Origin: Dryomyza anilis
Lineage: Eukaryota > Arthropoda > Insecta > Diptera > Dryomyzidae
Length of the DNA: 64,000 bases
Assembly: GCA_951804985.1 (NCBI GenBank)
Contig: OX638136.1
Location: 744,001-808,000, forward strand
Direction of reading: 5' to 3'
A program made the translations under genes and the position numbers. Below the pieces are notes generated by a model. That model saw only the letters and a list, made by a program, of their open reading frames with translations. It did not search any database and was not told the origin of the DNA. Positions within the stretch are counted from its first letter, which is position 1, and every line of letters begins with the position of its first letter. Shown piece after piece: positions 34,626 to 44,843 of the stretch.

Positions 34626-35586
34626 CTAAGTGAGAGTCGAGTGGAAAAGGCTTGCGTTGTCTGTTGTGCTTGCAGCTTTCCGACGTCTAGCTTTCTCTGC
34701 GTTTGGTTCCGTACGTTCTTCGCAGCGCTTAAGCGTGGCTGCTACAAGGTAATGATCCGAGTCCATATTGGCACCTCGGATAGTGCGTACGTCCATCACG
34801 CTTGAAGCGTGCCTTCCGTCAATCACAACGTGATCAATTTGATTTCGAGTTTTTTGATCGGGCGACAACCATGTGGCCTTGTGGATATCGAAATGTTCGA
34901 ATCTAGTGCTACTAACTACCATGTTTCGTGCTGCGGCGAAGTCGATAAGCCTCGTTCCGTTATCGGAAGTGTTGGCATGGAGGCTAAATTTTCCGATTGT
35001 GGGACAATAGATGGCTTCTCTGCCCACCTTGGCGTTAAAATCGCCTAGCACGATTTTGATATCGTGGCGGGGGGCAGCGCTCCTATGCGTTGTCTAGGCG
35101 CTCGTAGAAGCGCTCTTTTGTCTCGTCGTCTTTCTCGTTCGCCGGAACGTGTGCACAAATTAGGCTGATATGGAAATATTTAGCCTTGATGCGGATTTTT
35201 GCCAGCCTTACGTCCACGGGCGTGAACCTAGAGACAAGGTGGCGGAGTCTCTTGCCGACCACAAATCCACATCCAAATTCGTGTCTCTCCGCATGGCAGC
35301 TGTAGTAGATATCACAGGACGCTTGTTTCGAACAGCCCTGTCCCGTCCATCGCATCTCCTGGATAGCGGTGATGTCAGCCTTATATTTTTCGAGGACATC
35401 TGCCAGCTGGATAGAGGCACCTTCCCTATAAAGGGTCCGGACATTCCAGGTGCATATCCGTAAATCATGGTCCTTAAAACGTTTGCGTGGGTCGTCATCT
35501 TTGTAATTGGTCGTTATCCGAGGCTTCTTTTTTGTTTTCATTGGGCGCATAGGTTTTTTCCGTGGTGGGACCCAAACCCAACGCAC
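34626..35586 (-). pseudogene. RTE apurinic-like endonuclease
   Basis: Two frames split by a shift in a G-run near 35070. The first (from 35586) has LRICTWNVRTLYREG, KADITAIQEMRWTG (catalytic Glu in the QE-x-RW block) and SLICAHVPAN. The second has MLGDFNAKVGRE, NQIDHVVIDGRH (IDH block) and MDSDHYLV (the SDH end of the nuclease). All six usual blocks are visible in order, so this was a complete domain. It nicks the target DNA for reverse transcription. Confidence 0.85.
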
Positions 35587-35794
35587 GAACCCTCACTCTG
35601 AAGGAGATGCTCGCCACTCACTTTAGCCGACTTCTACACCGGGTGGTGTAGAGCGCTGTTTCTAGGGACTTCCACGAGGAGGACTTCCACCTAAGTGGAG
35701 GTGTCACCATTTGACAATTTGCCAATTCTGGTGACCAGTGAGTTGACTTGAGACGACACCGAGAGGATTGCGCTGGCTTCGCCATGTTGAAGCA

Positions 35795-35835
35795 CTCAGA
35801 CACGTTGCCTTCTGATAATCGGCAACGTGTATGAG
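35795..35835 (-). promoter_or_regulatory. Hairpin at the exact 5' end of the RTE
   Basis: Positions 35795-35809 pair with 35821-35835 (14 of 15 pairs; core acacgttgcc / ggcaacgtgt) around an 11-base loop. The far end of the stem coincides with the insertion boundary. It may be a 5' RNA structure of the element or an end-product of integration. Confidence 0.6.
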
Positions 35836-37048
35836 TGCGTAAGGACTTTAGGGACAATAAATATTCAGCACAACAGTATAGAGTGGTTCTGTTTAAAGAT
35901 GCATGTAGTGGCACTTGAACAAGGAATACCCGCTGATGGAATAATAGGACGAGATAATATATGGAATATGTCCATAATAGATAAAGATAAAAACAATACT
36001 ATACTACTACCCATGAGGACGCGGGCAGACTTGGAAAATATGTTTCTAAATCAGGAATTAAAAGTAGAACCTAGAACCGCAAAGATAGTATCATTACGTT
36101 TAAATCAAAAATTCCAATCGTCTTAATACATAAACAAGAAATTTATCACACACACATAGAGGTGAAATCAACAGACAGGTTAATAAAATGTTGGATGACG
36201 GCATTATATCGCCAAGCATATCACCCTGGAATTCACCGATGTTGCTAGTTCCTAAGAAGAGCGGCAAGGACGGTAACAAAAAGTGGAGGCTAGTTATAGA
36301 TTTCCGTAAATTGAACGATGTGACAATAAAACAAGTATTTCCGATTCCTCGAATAGACGAAATATTAGACCAATTAGGTCACAGTCGCTATTTTTCAACT
36401 TTAGACTTGGCAAGTGGTTATCATCAGATACTAGTTGAAGAAGGGGATAAGGAAAAAACAGCTTTTAGTACAGGTCTTGGTCATTTCGAGTTTAACAGAA
36501 TGCCTTTTGGTTTAACAGAGGCTCCAGCCACTTTCCAAAGAATAATGAATCACATATCAACAGGTTTACAGGGTACCGATTGCTTTGTTTATCTTGATGA
36601 TATAGTGGTGTACGGAAAGAATTTAGCTGAACATGAGCTTAGGTTGAGTAGAGTATTGCAGAAATTAAGGGAACACAATCTAAAATTAAATACAGAAAAA
36701 TGTCAGTTTTTGCGTCGCGAAGTTGTCTATTTAGGACATAAATGTTCCGAACTAGGTGCTCTGCCAGACAGAAAATTATCATTACCAATTAGTAAGTTAC
36801 TTAGAAAGGATGTTAAATTCACTTGGACCGACGATTGTCAAAATTCATTTACTAAACTAAAAGAATCAATAATTTCACCACCCATTCTCGCATATCCAGA
36901 TTTTACAAACCCTTTTTTACTTACAACAGAAGCAAGTAACGAAGCAATAGGTGCGGTACTGTCACAAGGCAAAGTAGGGAGCGACCGACCAACAGCATTT
37001 GCTAGTAGGGCATTAAATGGAGCAAAAAAAAAATTACTCCACCATTGA
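35836..37048 (+). pseudogene. pol: pol, protease end and reverse transcriptase of the errantivirus
   Basis: 35827-36126 carries the protease C-terminus (ADGIIGRDNIW) and stops. The frame 36188-37048 (286 aa) is RT: DDGIISPSISPWNSP near the start, LVIDFRKLNDVT (~35-46), FSTLDLASGYHQ (~69-80, catalytic Asp), MPFGLTEAPATFQ (~105-117) and the YLDD box (~135-138). After LGHKCSEL about 40 residues usually present in the connection (FLG-YYRKFI region) are missing in frame. A poly-A run near 37025 then shifts the frame into RNase H. The polymerase core is intact but translation is broken. Confidence 0.85.
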
Positions 37049-37577
37049 AAAGGAATTGTTAGCTTTAGTTTGGGCAACGAAAAATTTTAGAGCTTATCTT
37101 CTAGGCCGACATTTTCAAATTTATACAGATCATCAACCATTACGTAGCACAGCAAATCTCAAAGATCAGACATCAAGGTTAGCCCGTTTTAGGCATAAAT
37201 TATCAGAATATGATTACGAAATATCTTACAAACCAGGTAAACAGAATTTAAACGCAGATGCTTTAAGTAGAATTCCACATCCAGAACCAGATGTTACTGC
37301 GGTCCAAACACGGTCTAAGACTACACAGAATAAACTAGATAATCAAATTTCAAAAATCAAAAAACAAGTTAGCACGCCAGTACTGGATGAAATAACAACA
37401 GACACCAAGAACGAATTAAACTCAAGTCTACTATTAACTGACCCAGAGGAAATTAAAACTGTTATAAAAGACTTTTATGACTCAGCATTAGGGGGTCACC
37501 AGGGCGCCGTGAAAACATATTTTAGAATCGGAAAACAATTTAAGTGGAAAGGTATGCAGAAACAAATAAAAGATTAA
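37017..37577 (+). pseudogene. pol: pol, RNase H and integrase N-terminus
   Basis: Open for 186 residues. [20 protein letters not shown] (Glu block), the IYTDHQPL Asp block and [10 protein letters not shown] are RNase H landmarks. Residues ~140-180 begin the integrase zinc-binding region ([20 protein letters not shown], the H..H pair). Its Cys pair (CQKCQ) lies just after the TAA that ends this frame at 37577. Confidence 0.8.
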
Positions 37578-38470
37578 GTTAAGAATTGTCAAAAATGCCA
37601 AGTAAATAAAAGTTCTAGGCTTACTAAAATGCCAATGGTTTTAACTGATACGTCTGTACGACCATTCGATAAAGTATACATGGATCTTGTAGGTATTTTA
37701 CCGGAAACTATATCTGGAAATAAATTTATATAAACTTTTCAAGATGATTTTTCAAAATATATGTGCTGCGTAGCTATCCCAGACGCAGAAGGAAGCACTG
37801 TAGCAAAAGCATTTTGCGAAGAAATTATTACAAGACATAACATACCAAAAGTATTGATAACCGACAATGGTTCGAATTTTGTTTCAAAATTATTTTCGGA
37901 CACGCGTAAATTGTTAGGAATTAAAAAGTTACATATTACGCCATATCATCCCCAGGCCAACTAATCTTTGGAAAGAAGCCATCGACTATTAGCAGAGTAT
38001 TTACGAAGTTTTGCGAAAGAGGATGGATCAAACTAGGACCAGTGGTTAAATACAGCAATGCATGTACACAATAATACAATGCATATGTCTACCGGGCAAA
38101 CGCCTTTCCGTACTTTATACGGTTACGATTTTGAAATGCCAACCAATCTTAAACGCAAATGCTCACCAGTATATAATACCGATGATAGCAACAAGCTATT
38201 AAAATACCAAATTCAACGCACACACGAAATCTTGCGACAAAATCAAGCCAGAGCCAAAGAAAAATCTAAGCAAAGCTATGATAGCTAAGTACACTCAATA
38301 ATATTCAAAGTAGGCGATAAAATTTTACTAAAAAATCAAAATAGGAAAAATAAATTTTCAGCAGTTTGGGTAGGACCTCGTAGGGTCCTACCCAAACGAC
38401 TGAGATTTGTATCAAGGGTAAAGCGAATAAATTTCATAATAATTTGTTAAAAGCATACAACAGTATAGTT
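37578..38470 (+). pseudogene. pol: pol, integrase core and C-terminus
   Basis: Same element, several stops. Visible pieces are MDLVGILPET (first catalytic Asp), LITDNGSNFVSKLF (second Asp), HPQAN before a stop and then SLERSHR (the Glu), TPFRTLYGYDFEMP, and a C-terminal VGDKILLKNQNRKNKFSAVWVGP (GPY/F-like). The last block is truncated by a 14-bp inverted duplication at 38364-38397. It inserts cDNA into the genome; inactive here. Confidence 0.8.
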
Positions 38471-38587
38471 ATGTAGAATTAAATAAACGCTGACTGCAAC
38501 AAGGACCAATAATTTTGAACATCATTGAAATGAGGTCAAATAGTTAGCGAAGGACAGAATAGCTAAGTATTACATGTTGAGAATGAC

Positions 38588-38945
38588 TAGCAGTGTTTTA
38601 TGTACTGACAAATAAAAATATAATTTTTTTTGAAATCTGAAAGAAAGAACACCTAATTTTGATAAAATAATAAGACAAAAGCAATATATTTTAAAATATA
38701 TAGTTGTATTTTATTCATTTATAAAAATTATTACAAGTTATTGTTCTTATTTTTATTTTAATGGCCATGTGTTGACTAGCAGTGTTTTATGTACGGACAA
38801 ATAAAAATATAATTTTTTTTGAAATCTGAAGGAAAGAACACCTAATTTTGATGAAATAATAAGACAAAAGCAATATATTTTAAAATATATAAATGTATTT
38901 TATTCATTTATAAAAATTATTACAAGTTATTGTTTTTTTTTTTAT
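38588..38945. repeat. Tandem duplication, ~180-bp unit, two copies
   Basis: gactagcagtgttttatgta begins each copy (38588 and 38773). The copies are about 95% alike by eye and lie directly 3' of the antisense gene. They contain its TTTATT (complement AATAAA) signals at about 38708-38713 and 38899-38904. Confidence 0.8.
38899..38904 (-). terminator. Poly(A) signal for the antisense gene
   Basis: AATAAA on the minus strand about 40 bases after the TAA at 38942. A second copy is at about 38708-38713 in the duplicated unit. Confidence 0.5.
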
Positions 38946-39954
38946 TTTTTTTGGGAACTGAGTAAGCCCACCAGTTCATCGACCAAAGGGTCGATGAATG
39001 GTGGCGAGTAACCAAATATTTCACAGTATTTTTGTATCGTGGCCATCTGAGCGCGAGCCCAGACAGCCACTTCCGGAGAGTAGGGCTGGTTGAGTCAACG
39101 AATTGTCTCATCCAAGCCATCTACTAGATGCGCCGCATCCCAGCATTCGGTGATAAAGGCATCTCGATACTTCGTTAGCGCTTGGGCTAGCGCACCTCCA
39201 CTCTTCGAGAGTTTACGGTAACCCCACGAAGAGGCGCTACAACTTCCTTCTTCCAGGGAATCTTCACTATAACAATTGTCAACCCCATAGGCACCGTAGT
39301 AGGGGGCCCGTTCTTCGTTGATACTGCTGTCCAGGGAACCTTCACTAAAACCGCTACCAACTCCAGAGTCACCGTAATAGGGGGAGTAAGCCATTCCACT
39401 GGCCGAAAAGTCTTCACCATAGCAGCTAGAGTTATAACTACTGCTCCACGAATAACTGAGGTATGGACTATGGCCCCCTCTGATCCTCAGAGTCGCCATC
39501 CGGTCCGGATCGCAAAGATAGAAGGTGCTCACTGTTCTGGTCAATGCCTTTAATACATAAAAAAAAAAATTATTATATAAAAAATAAAATTATTAGAGAC
39601 AAGAAAAATTTAGAACATTTAAAATAATATTTTCATTTTAATATGAAAAGTTATAATATATGTTCATTAATAAAACTGTACATTACCTGTGAGGTCGATC
39701 GACTCTTCGACGGTTGGGATCAAGACGACATCTTCCCCATCCAAATCCGTGACCATTCGCTGCCCCTCTGCAGGGTAGGGTGCATCAACAGATAAGACCC
39801 CTAGGATCTCATCCATTAACGCACCCTCTACTGACTCCTGGGCTTCCTCCAGTAGAAATTGCATCTCCTCTTCAAATGCCTGCAGGAAGGCCGAATTCGG
39901 CAAATCCTGAAGGAATTCTGCGGAGGAGATGGAATTCAAAGCAAACGAAGACAT
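38942..39954 (-). CDS. Antisense spliced accessory gene within the errantivirus, unknown product
   Basis: Two exons on the minus strand. Exon 1 (39954-39687) starts MSSFALNSISSAEFLQDLP and is acidic and Leu-rich (89 codons). A 155-bp intron (39686-39532) has donor CAG|GTAATG and acceptor GAACAG|T, and joining keeps the frame. Exon 2 (39531-39095) is Tyr/Ser/Gly-rich with a degenerate internal repeat (PYYGDSGVGSGFSEGSLDSS / PYYGAYGVDNCYSEDSLEEG). It ends in a helical-looking segment (ALAQALTKYRDAFITECWD) and a TGA at 39095-39097. Reading continues open for 50 residues to TAA 38942-38944, so the TGA is either a Trp-codon loss or a leaky UGA-C stop. Length 234 aa, or 285 with read-through. It is GC-richer than its surroundings, suggesting capture. 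I recognise no homologue. Confidence 0.6.
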
Positions 39955-40003
39955 TTTTTTTTACTTTCTGAATTACTTTGGTTATATTTGTTTTAGAAAA
40001 ACT

Positions 40004-40041
40004 TGACTGTTGACTTTTGCTAAGTTTTGCGATCTTATATA
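40004..40041 (-). promoter_or_regulatory. Core promoter of the antisense gene
   Basis: TATATAAG (complement at 40034-40041) lies about 30-33 bases upstream of an initiator-like sequence, GTCAACAGTC (A at 40011 or 40008). About 55 bases of A-rich leader separate this from the ATG at 39954. The spacing is canonical for insect TATA promoters. Confidence 0.55.
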
Positions 40042-40139
40042 CTAATAAATTGCAACATAATCAATAAAAGGATTCCACAAGAATCAAGAACAAATTTATG
40101 AAAGATTGCTAAGTAATCAGTTTAGTTCAAAGTATGAGT

Positions 40140-40312
40140 TTCTGATCGGGGGCGCTACTCATTTTTACAGAGGAGAGGCAACGTAAAAAAAAAATAAAGA
40201 ACGAGTACGTCGTAACATACAAAAACAATGTCGTGTAAAAATCGCAAATTAATCAATTTAATTTAAAGGTAAAGGTTTCTCGTCGGGGGCGCTACTCATT
40301 TTTACAGAGGAG
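40140..40312. repeat. Two direct repeats upstream of the antisense promoter
   Basis: The block cgggggcgctactcattttt acagaggagag occurs at about 40146-40177 and 40275-40306, spaced 129 bp, GC-rich in an AT-rich context. Position suggests regulatory sites for the antisense promoter or a remnant of captured DNA. Confidence 0.5.
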
Positions 40313-40319
40313 AGGGAAA

Positions 40320-41230
40320 ATAAAATAAAGACTAGGAGTTGTTAATACAGCAACCAACCTCCAGCGGGTGGAGCTAAAAAAAACACTAGGTCACAATGGT
40401 GAACAATGACCATAAAGACTGTTCCCAGGTTTAAAATAAATGTAGGATAAACTAATCCGTAAATGACCCGATAGCTATGTAACTAGCATTGAATTATGGA
40501 CTAAAATTAATAAGATAACAAAATCAAAATTATTTGTGAAGTATAAAATTGCGATAGGTCAGTACCTATATCAATGGCATTCTAAACAAACAAGTTAATT
40601 GCACATAGAGCACAATGCTCCCAGCTCATATTAAAATTTGAGGCTTGAATATATTCATATGCCAACCGATTAAATGCACTTCAGCACTTTACAGGCAGAA
40701 GCCACTAACGTACTGGAACTGCAACGAAATACGGTAGTGCAGCGACAAAACTGCCTAATATTTTTTATCATTAACACAATTTTCATTCATGAAACTAAAT
40801 ATATTAATGTAGATATGCATTAATATAACAAACTAACAAACGTTTTAAATTCATCATTACACGGTAATGAAAATAAATAAGTACAATTGGGATGTACAAA
40901 ATTAAATATTTAACAACTTAATATAGCAAATACATTTATGTAATGCTACGAAGTAGCGCGCGCTTATTTCTTACTACTTAAAAAAAAATATTAGTTAATG
41001 CATGAGTAAATATCTAAGTATTGTTGAATATGACTAGCATTTAACCATGTACTACTGGGACTCTAAATAAAACAATTTGTATTGCAAAAATGCAGAAACA
41101 TATCCAAACATATATCATATAGTACATGCTGACACATAAGTAAATTAACTATTACAACTAATTAAGGTATAATTATGGCCATAGCCTTAACAGATGTATT
41201 AAGGTAAAATAAGAAATATTTATAAGAAAA
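40320..41230. other. Non-coding segment between antisense promoter and env
   Basis: AT-rich, no long frame. It may hold the env splice acceptor, but I cannot choose one. Confidence 0.4.
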
Positions 41231-41239
41231 CTATATGAT

Positions 41240-43414
41240 ATGATCAAGGATTCCATTAAATATGTAAAAAAAAAATTGAATTTATTCTCATATATTGGTT
41301 TCGCAATAAAGTGCGAAACCAATATAATGATTACAATTATCACACTGGTCCTGATGCTGGCAGCCAATGAAGCAATCAACATCACACAGACATCAATTAA
41401 TGATACAAGATTATTTTTTGAGAAGACATCTGATGCTTTGTTCTACAATGATGAATGGACGATAGTAGCCAAGTTTAAACCGCTACAACTGAACGATTTC
41501 CTGGAGCTGACAACCAAATACATAATCACGGCAAACACAATGTGCGATCAAATGAGCACCAATGTAAACGGACCCAGCATAAAAAGATCATGTATAGCAG
41601 CAACACCGGAGACCACGGCAATAATAGCCACACTACAGAAAATGAAGAAATAATTAAGCGCACAATAAAGAATAACCGACAAAAGAGATCACTCAATTTC
41701 ATTGGCAAGAACTTAACTGTGCTTTTGGATTGATGGACAATAAAGAAAGAGAGACTATCTATAAACATCTCAATGATATTGAAGATAATGAACATACCAC
41801 ATACGAAATTATGAAAAGACAAATTACGGTGATTTCATCAAATTATAACAAGATAGCAGAACCCTTACTGAATTCCATGAAGGAAGTCGAAAATCTGCAA
41901 AATGTGTTAAACATAACAATAAGAACACAAAAATACATAAATGAAAAAATAAACCAACAAGTTAGTCATTTACTATTCATGATGGATACCTTCGAAATTC
42001 AATCTACAATTAATGCAAACCTAATCGAAATTCAAGGACAACAGCTGATGGAAATGGCAATCATTGATGATCTATACAAGGGACGATTACACCCTACCAT
42101 TATAGACCAGAGCGAGGTAGATGAAATCCTGACTAGCCTCACGTTAAGAGGAAAGGCGAAGTGGTTCATACAAAAATCATTCGAAATGAACCGTGCATCA
42201 ACAGTACGAGTTTTCCCAGACACAGACGGCCTAATAATAGTCATCAAGACACCACTACCTGATGATTTGTTGTTCACATTATATAGAATTTACCCAATAC
42301 CCACAAATATTAATGAAGAATGGGATGCATTGGTTAAAACAACGTATGACTACATATCAGAAGCAGAAGACCGGAGCAAATACATAGGTCTATCGAATGA
42401 AGATCACAGCAAATGCATTTTGGTTAGCCAACATACGGACAAAGAAATTACACTATGCAAACGTCCAGGAACCATGCTAACAACTAGCAACACACTATCT
42501 GAAGTCGCGCTGATTCAACACAGAACAGATATTAAAGATACCTGTGAACATGTTGCAATCAAAATGAGTTCTGGCCTAGTAGTTAAACTATGCACACCAA
42601 ACACATGGTTGTATAAATTCAATACACCAGCCTTTTTCGAAGCAGTTTGTGGGTCAAATATAGCCACATTGACACAATCCGGCCTGGGTTGGATGTCCAT
42701 AAATGAAGCTTGCAACTTACACAACAAAGAAATGATACTGCCATACGAGTTTACACATCAAAGCATTAGGAATATAACATACAAGAAGGAAGAACATACG
42801 GTTATGATAGAAAATTTACAAGGCAATTGGTCATCATTATCATATTCAAATATATCACAAACATCGTTACCGATCTTGGTATCAGATCACAGCAAAATAA
42901 GATCAGCATTAAGAGATGGGCATCGTGATTTCGACGAAATATTACTACAATTAACTGATACCAGGAACGCAAAGAATTACTTAATCGTCAAAATGAAATA
43001 ACGAAAACCGGTATGTCTTACGGCATATTAATGCTGATATTAATAATAATAATAGCAGCATATGTATTATACATACATTACTACTCGACAATTAAAAAAA
43101 AAGCAACAATAAAAGCCGATGAATTTAATACAAATAAATCACCAATAACAACAATAGATGTAGAAGCGGCTAAGGAAAACCTTGAAATGGTGTCAAATAC
43201 ATTTCCCAGCAAGAAATCGGCACTCGAAAAAATCGGGTCATTGCGGAAATCAACAACGCAGAAACCAAACACCACAACACCCATAGCAAGTCAACGAACG
43301 AAGTCACATGAAATAGAAGCCAATACGTCAGAAACAACAACAACGCATCGAACTACCGCAGAACATCAGCAGTCAGCAACGAAAACATCGGGACCAGGTT
43401 TTTATTATATATAA
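41240..43414 (+). pseudogene. env: env of the errantivirus (broken in four frames)
   Basis: The N-terminal frame 41240-41653 has a hydrophobic signal-like stretch (IMITIITLVLMLAANEA). A furin-type site RQKRSLNFIG occurs in a second frame at about 41680-41700. The transmembrane-subunit ectodomain is the 423-residue frame 41730-43001, with several Cys residues and CNLHNKEMILP. A fourth frame, 43013-43414, supplies the membrane anchor (YGILMLILIIIIAAYVLYI) and a charged cytoplasmic tail. Order and cleavage site match insect errantivirus envelope glycoproteins. Frameshifts between the pieces mean that no full protein can be made. Confidence 0.8.
41291..41326 (+). promoter_or_regulatory. 15-bp perfect hairpin with AATAAA at its loop
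   Basis: 41291-41305 is exactly complementary to 41312-41326 (core ttggtttcgca / tgcgaaaccaa). The loop and last stem base read AATAAAG. It lies just before the env signal peptide. Confidence 0.6.
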
Positions 43415-43644
43415 CTGGAAATTACAACCCTTAATTTACTAATATCCATTTAATATTATATAAGTAAAGATCATAACTTCATAACTGATAGAACTTAACG
43501 TAATTTATACCACATAAAACAATGTAAAAAGGAAAAAACTATTATTCTTTCTAATAATAATTTTCTCTTCAAAAATAATTAAAATAATACAAAAGAAAAA
43601 AAAATTATTATTCTTTTTAATAATAATATTTTTTTTCTTTCAAT

Positions 43645-43655
43645 AAGGGGGGAGG
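43645..43655 (+). promoter_or_regulatory. Polypurine tract
   Basis: aaggggggagg lies two bases before the 3' LTR start (43658). It primes plus-strand DNA synthesis in Gypsy-type elements. Confidence 0.8.
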
Positions 43656-43657
43656 TA

Positions 43658-44268
43658 TGTTGTGTATCATAATCGTAGAGTTCACAGCTTACATATAATC
43701 CACTGTTGTATATCATAATCGTGGAACTTACAGCGTGCTTATGATCCACAACATAACATAACCAGTATATTTTTCTATATGGCATACTTTTAGGGTTAAG
43801 CATAATGCATGTTAAACACAAACAGCATTTAATAGTCTTGGCGCACACCGCTTAACATAGCACAGGTATACACGCCCACGTTAAATAGGTCACTCAGATC
43901 ACACAAATAAATGCTGACTTAGTTATTTTAGAATGATGAAAGTACTCAATTTATTGTGAAATTATAAATACGCTGACTAAGTTATTTTAGCATGATGAAA
44001 TTACTCAATTTATTGTGAAATTATAAGAATACGAGGTGTTATGTAGAAGTTAAGTATAAACTAAGAATCAATTGTTTTCGATAAGCTAAAGTGTCTACAA
44101 ATAAATGTTAAGTATAAGTGTAACCAACTTTTAAAGCGAAATAAAGTGTCTTAAAGTAAAAAAGACCCGGTTGTTTTAAATAATATAAAGAAAGTAAAAA
44201 GGACTCAGTAAGTATAAAAAGGATCAAGGAATTTAAAGTCCTAATAGAAGGACGTTTAACATACAACA
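43658..44268 (+). repeat. 3' LTR of the errantivirus
   Basis: 611 bp, same internal duplications as the 5' LTR, about 20 differences from it. Ends catacaaca; the following sequence cggtcacac begins an unrelated GC-rich segment. Confidence 0.85.
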
Positions 44269-44843
44269 CGGTCACACAGCGACCACCAGAGCAACGTAGT
44301 CGATCACCAGGCGACGGCGAGATTGAATAATCCATTTCGTACAACAGTGACACGGCCCACAGGAAATTTTTCCGCGATGGAAACTCCAGTGGAAATCAGG
44401 GCGAGGACGAAAATAGAGTGCAGGTGCATCAAGTAAATTGTACGACGTCAAGGGAAGCTTGCGGGCAAGTAAAGGACGTCAGATGGATAAATGGAAACGC
44501 GCGCGACGACCGCTCGCGACAGAAACACGTGGAACGCGGTAATAACAATCGTAAAAATCTACGCTCCGAGGAGCCTAAAATGCACACTAAAACGCCATCA
44601 TGTCGCGCGGAAAATATTAGTAATTATCGTGTAAATATACGCTCCGAGGAGCCTAAAATTATAAAGTCACTAAAAACCCCTGAGCAAAGAAGCGGTGGGA
44701 AAATAACAAAGACGCAGGCGGCGAGAAATGCGAAAGCAATCAGTCGTAAAATAAAAGGACGTGACACTCACAGCGCAAAAGCACAAATCAACCCCCAGTG
44801 CGTGCACGCAAACACGCTGCTACAAAGGTGCGCAGATTCTTGA
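44269..44843 (+). other. GC-rich segment with basic ORF (44418-44843)
   Basis: The 141-residue Arg/Lys-rich frame contains two copies of LRSEEPK / IRSEEPK (about 25 codons apart). No domain recognised. It directly precedes the Ulp1-like frame and may belong to the same element. Base composition differs sharply from the adjacent errantivirus. Confidence 0.35.

Larger units (their letters stand above)
32598..35835 (-). mobile_element. RTE-clade non-LTR retrotransposon inserted in pol
   Basis: About 3.24 kb, oriented opposite to the errantivirus. The 3' end has a (TAAG)n-like tail (acttacttactta on the plus strand at 32596-32609). Target duplication of ~15 bp: tgcgtacagacttta (32583-32597) and tgcgtaaggacttta (35836-35850), two mismatches. 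It encodes endonuclease then RT, with the RTE-type C-terminal motif RLRWLGHVERMDE. At least four frameshifts make it inactive. The length is near full for RTE elements. Confidence 0.85.
28900..44268 (+). mobile_element. Errantivirus (env-bearing Gypsy retroelement) with nested RTE and antisense gene
   Basis: Two LTRs of ~610 bp are about 97% alike by eye (roughly 20 differences). They begin TGTTGT and end ACAACA and enclose primer site, gag, pol, an antisense unit, env and a polypurine tract in plus-strand order. A minus-strand RTE element of 3.2 kb interrupts pol. Without it the element is about 12.1 kb, long for an errantivirus (about 7-9 kb), the excess being the 38.5-41.2 kb segment. All major genes carry frameshifts or stops. 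The immediate flanks (cgtc and cggt) do not form a clear target duplication. Confidence 0.85.

Noticed and set aside
32675..35463. Plus-strand frames over the RTE
   Set aside because: Shadows of the RTE endonuclease and RT, which read convincingly on the minus strand.
35500..35835. HDV-like self-cleaving ribozyme at the RTE 5' end
   Set aside because: Some loop-like words are present (cctcctcg, ggctaa), but I could not build the nested double pseudoknot by hand; left as a test in the hairpin finding.
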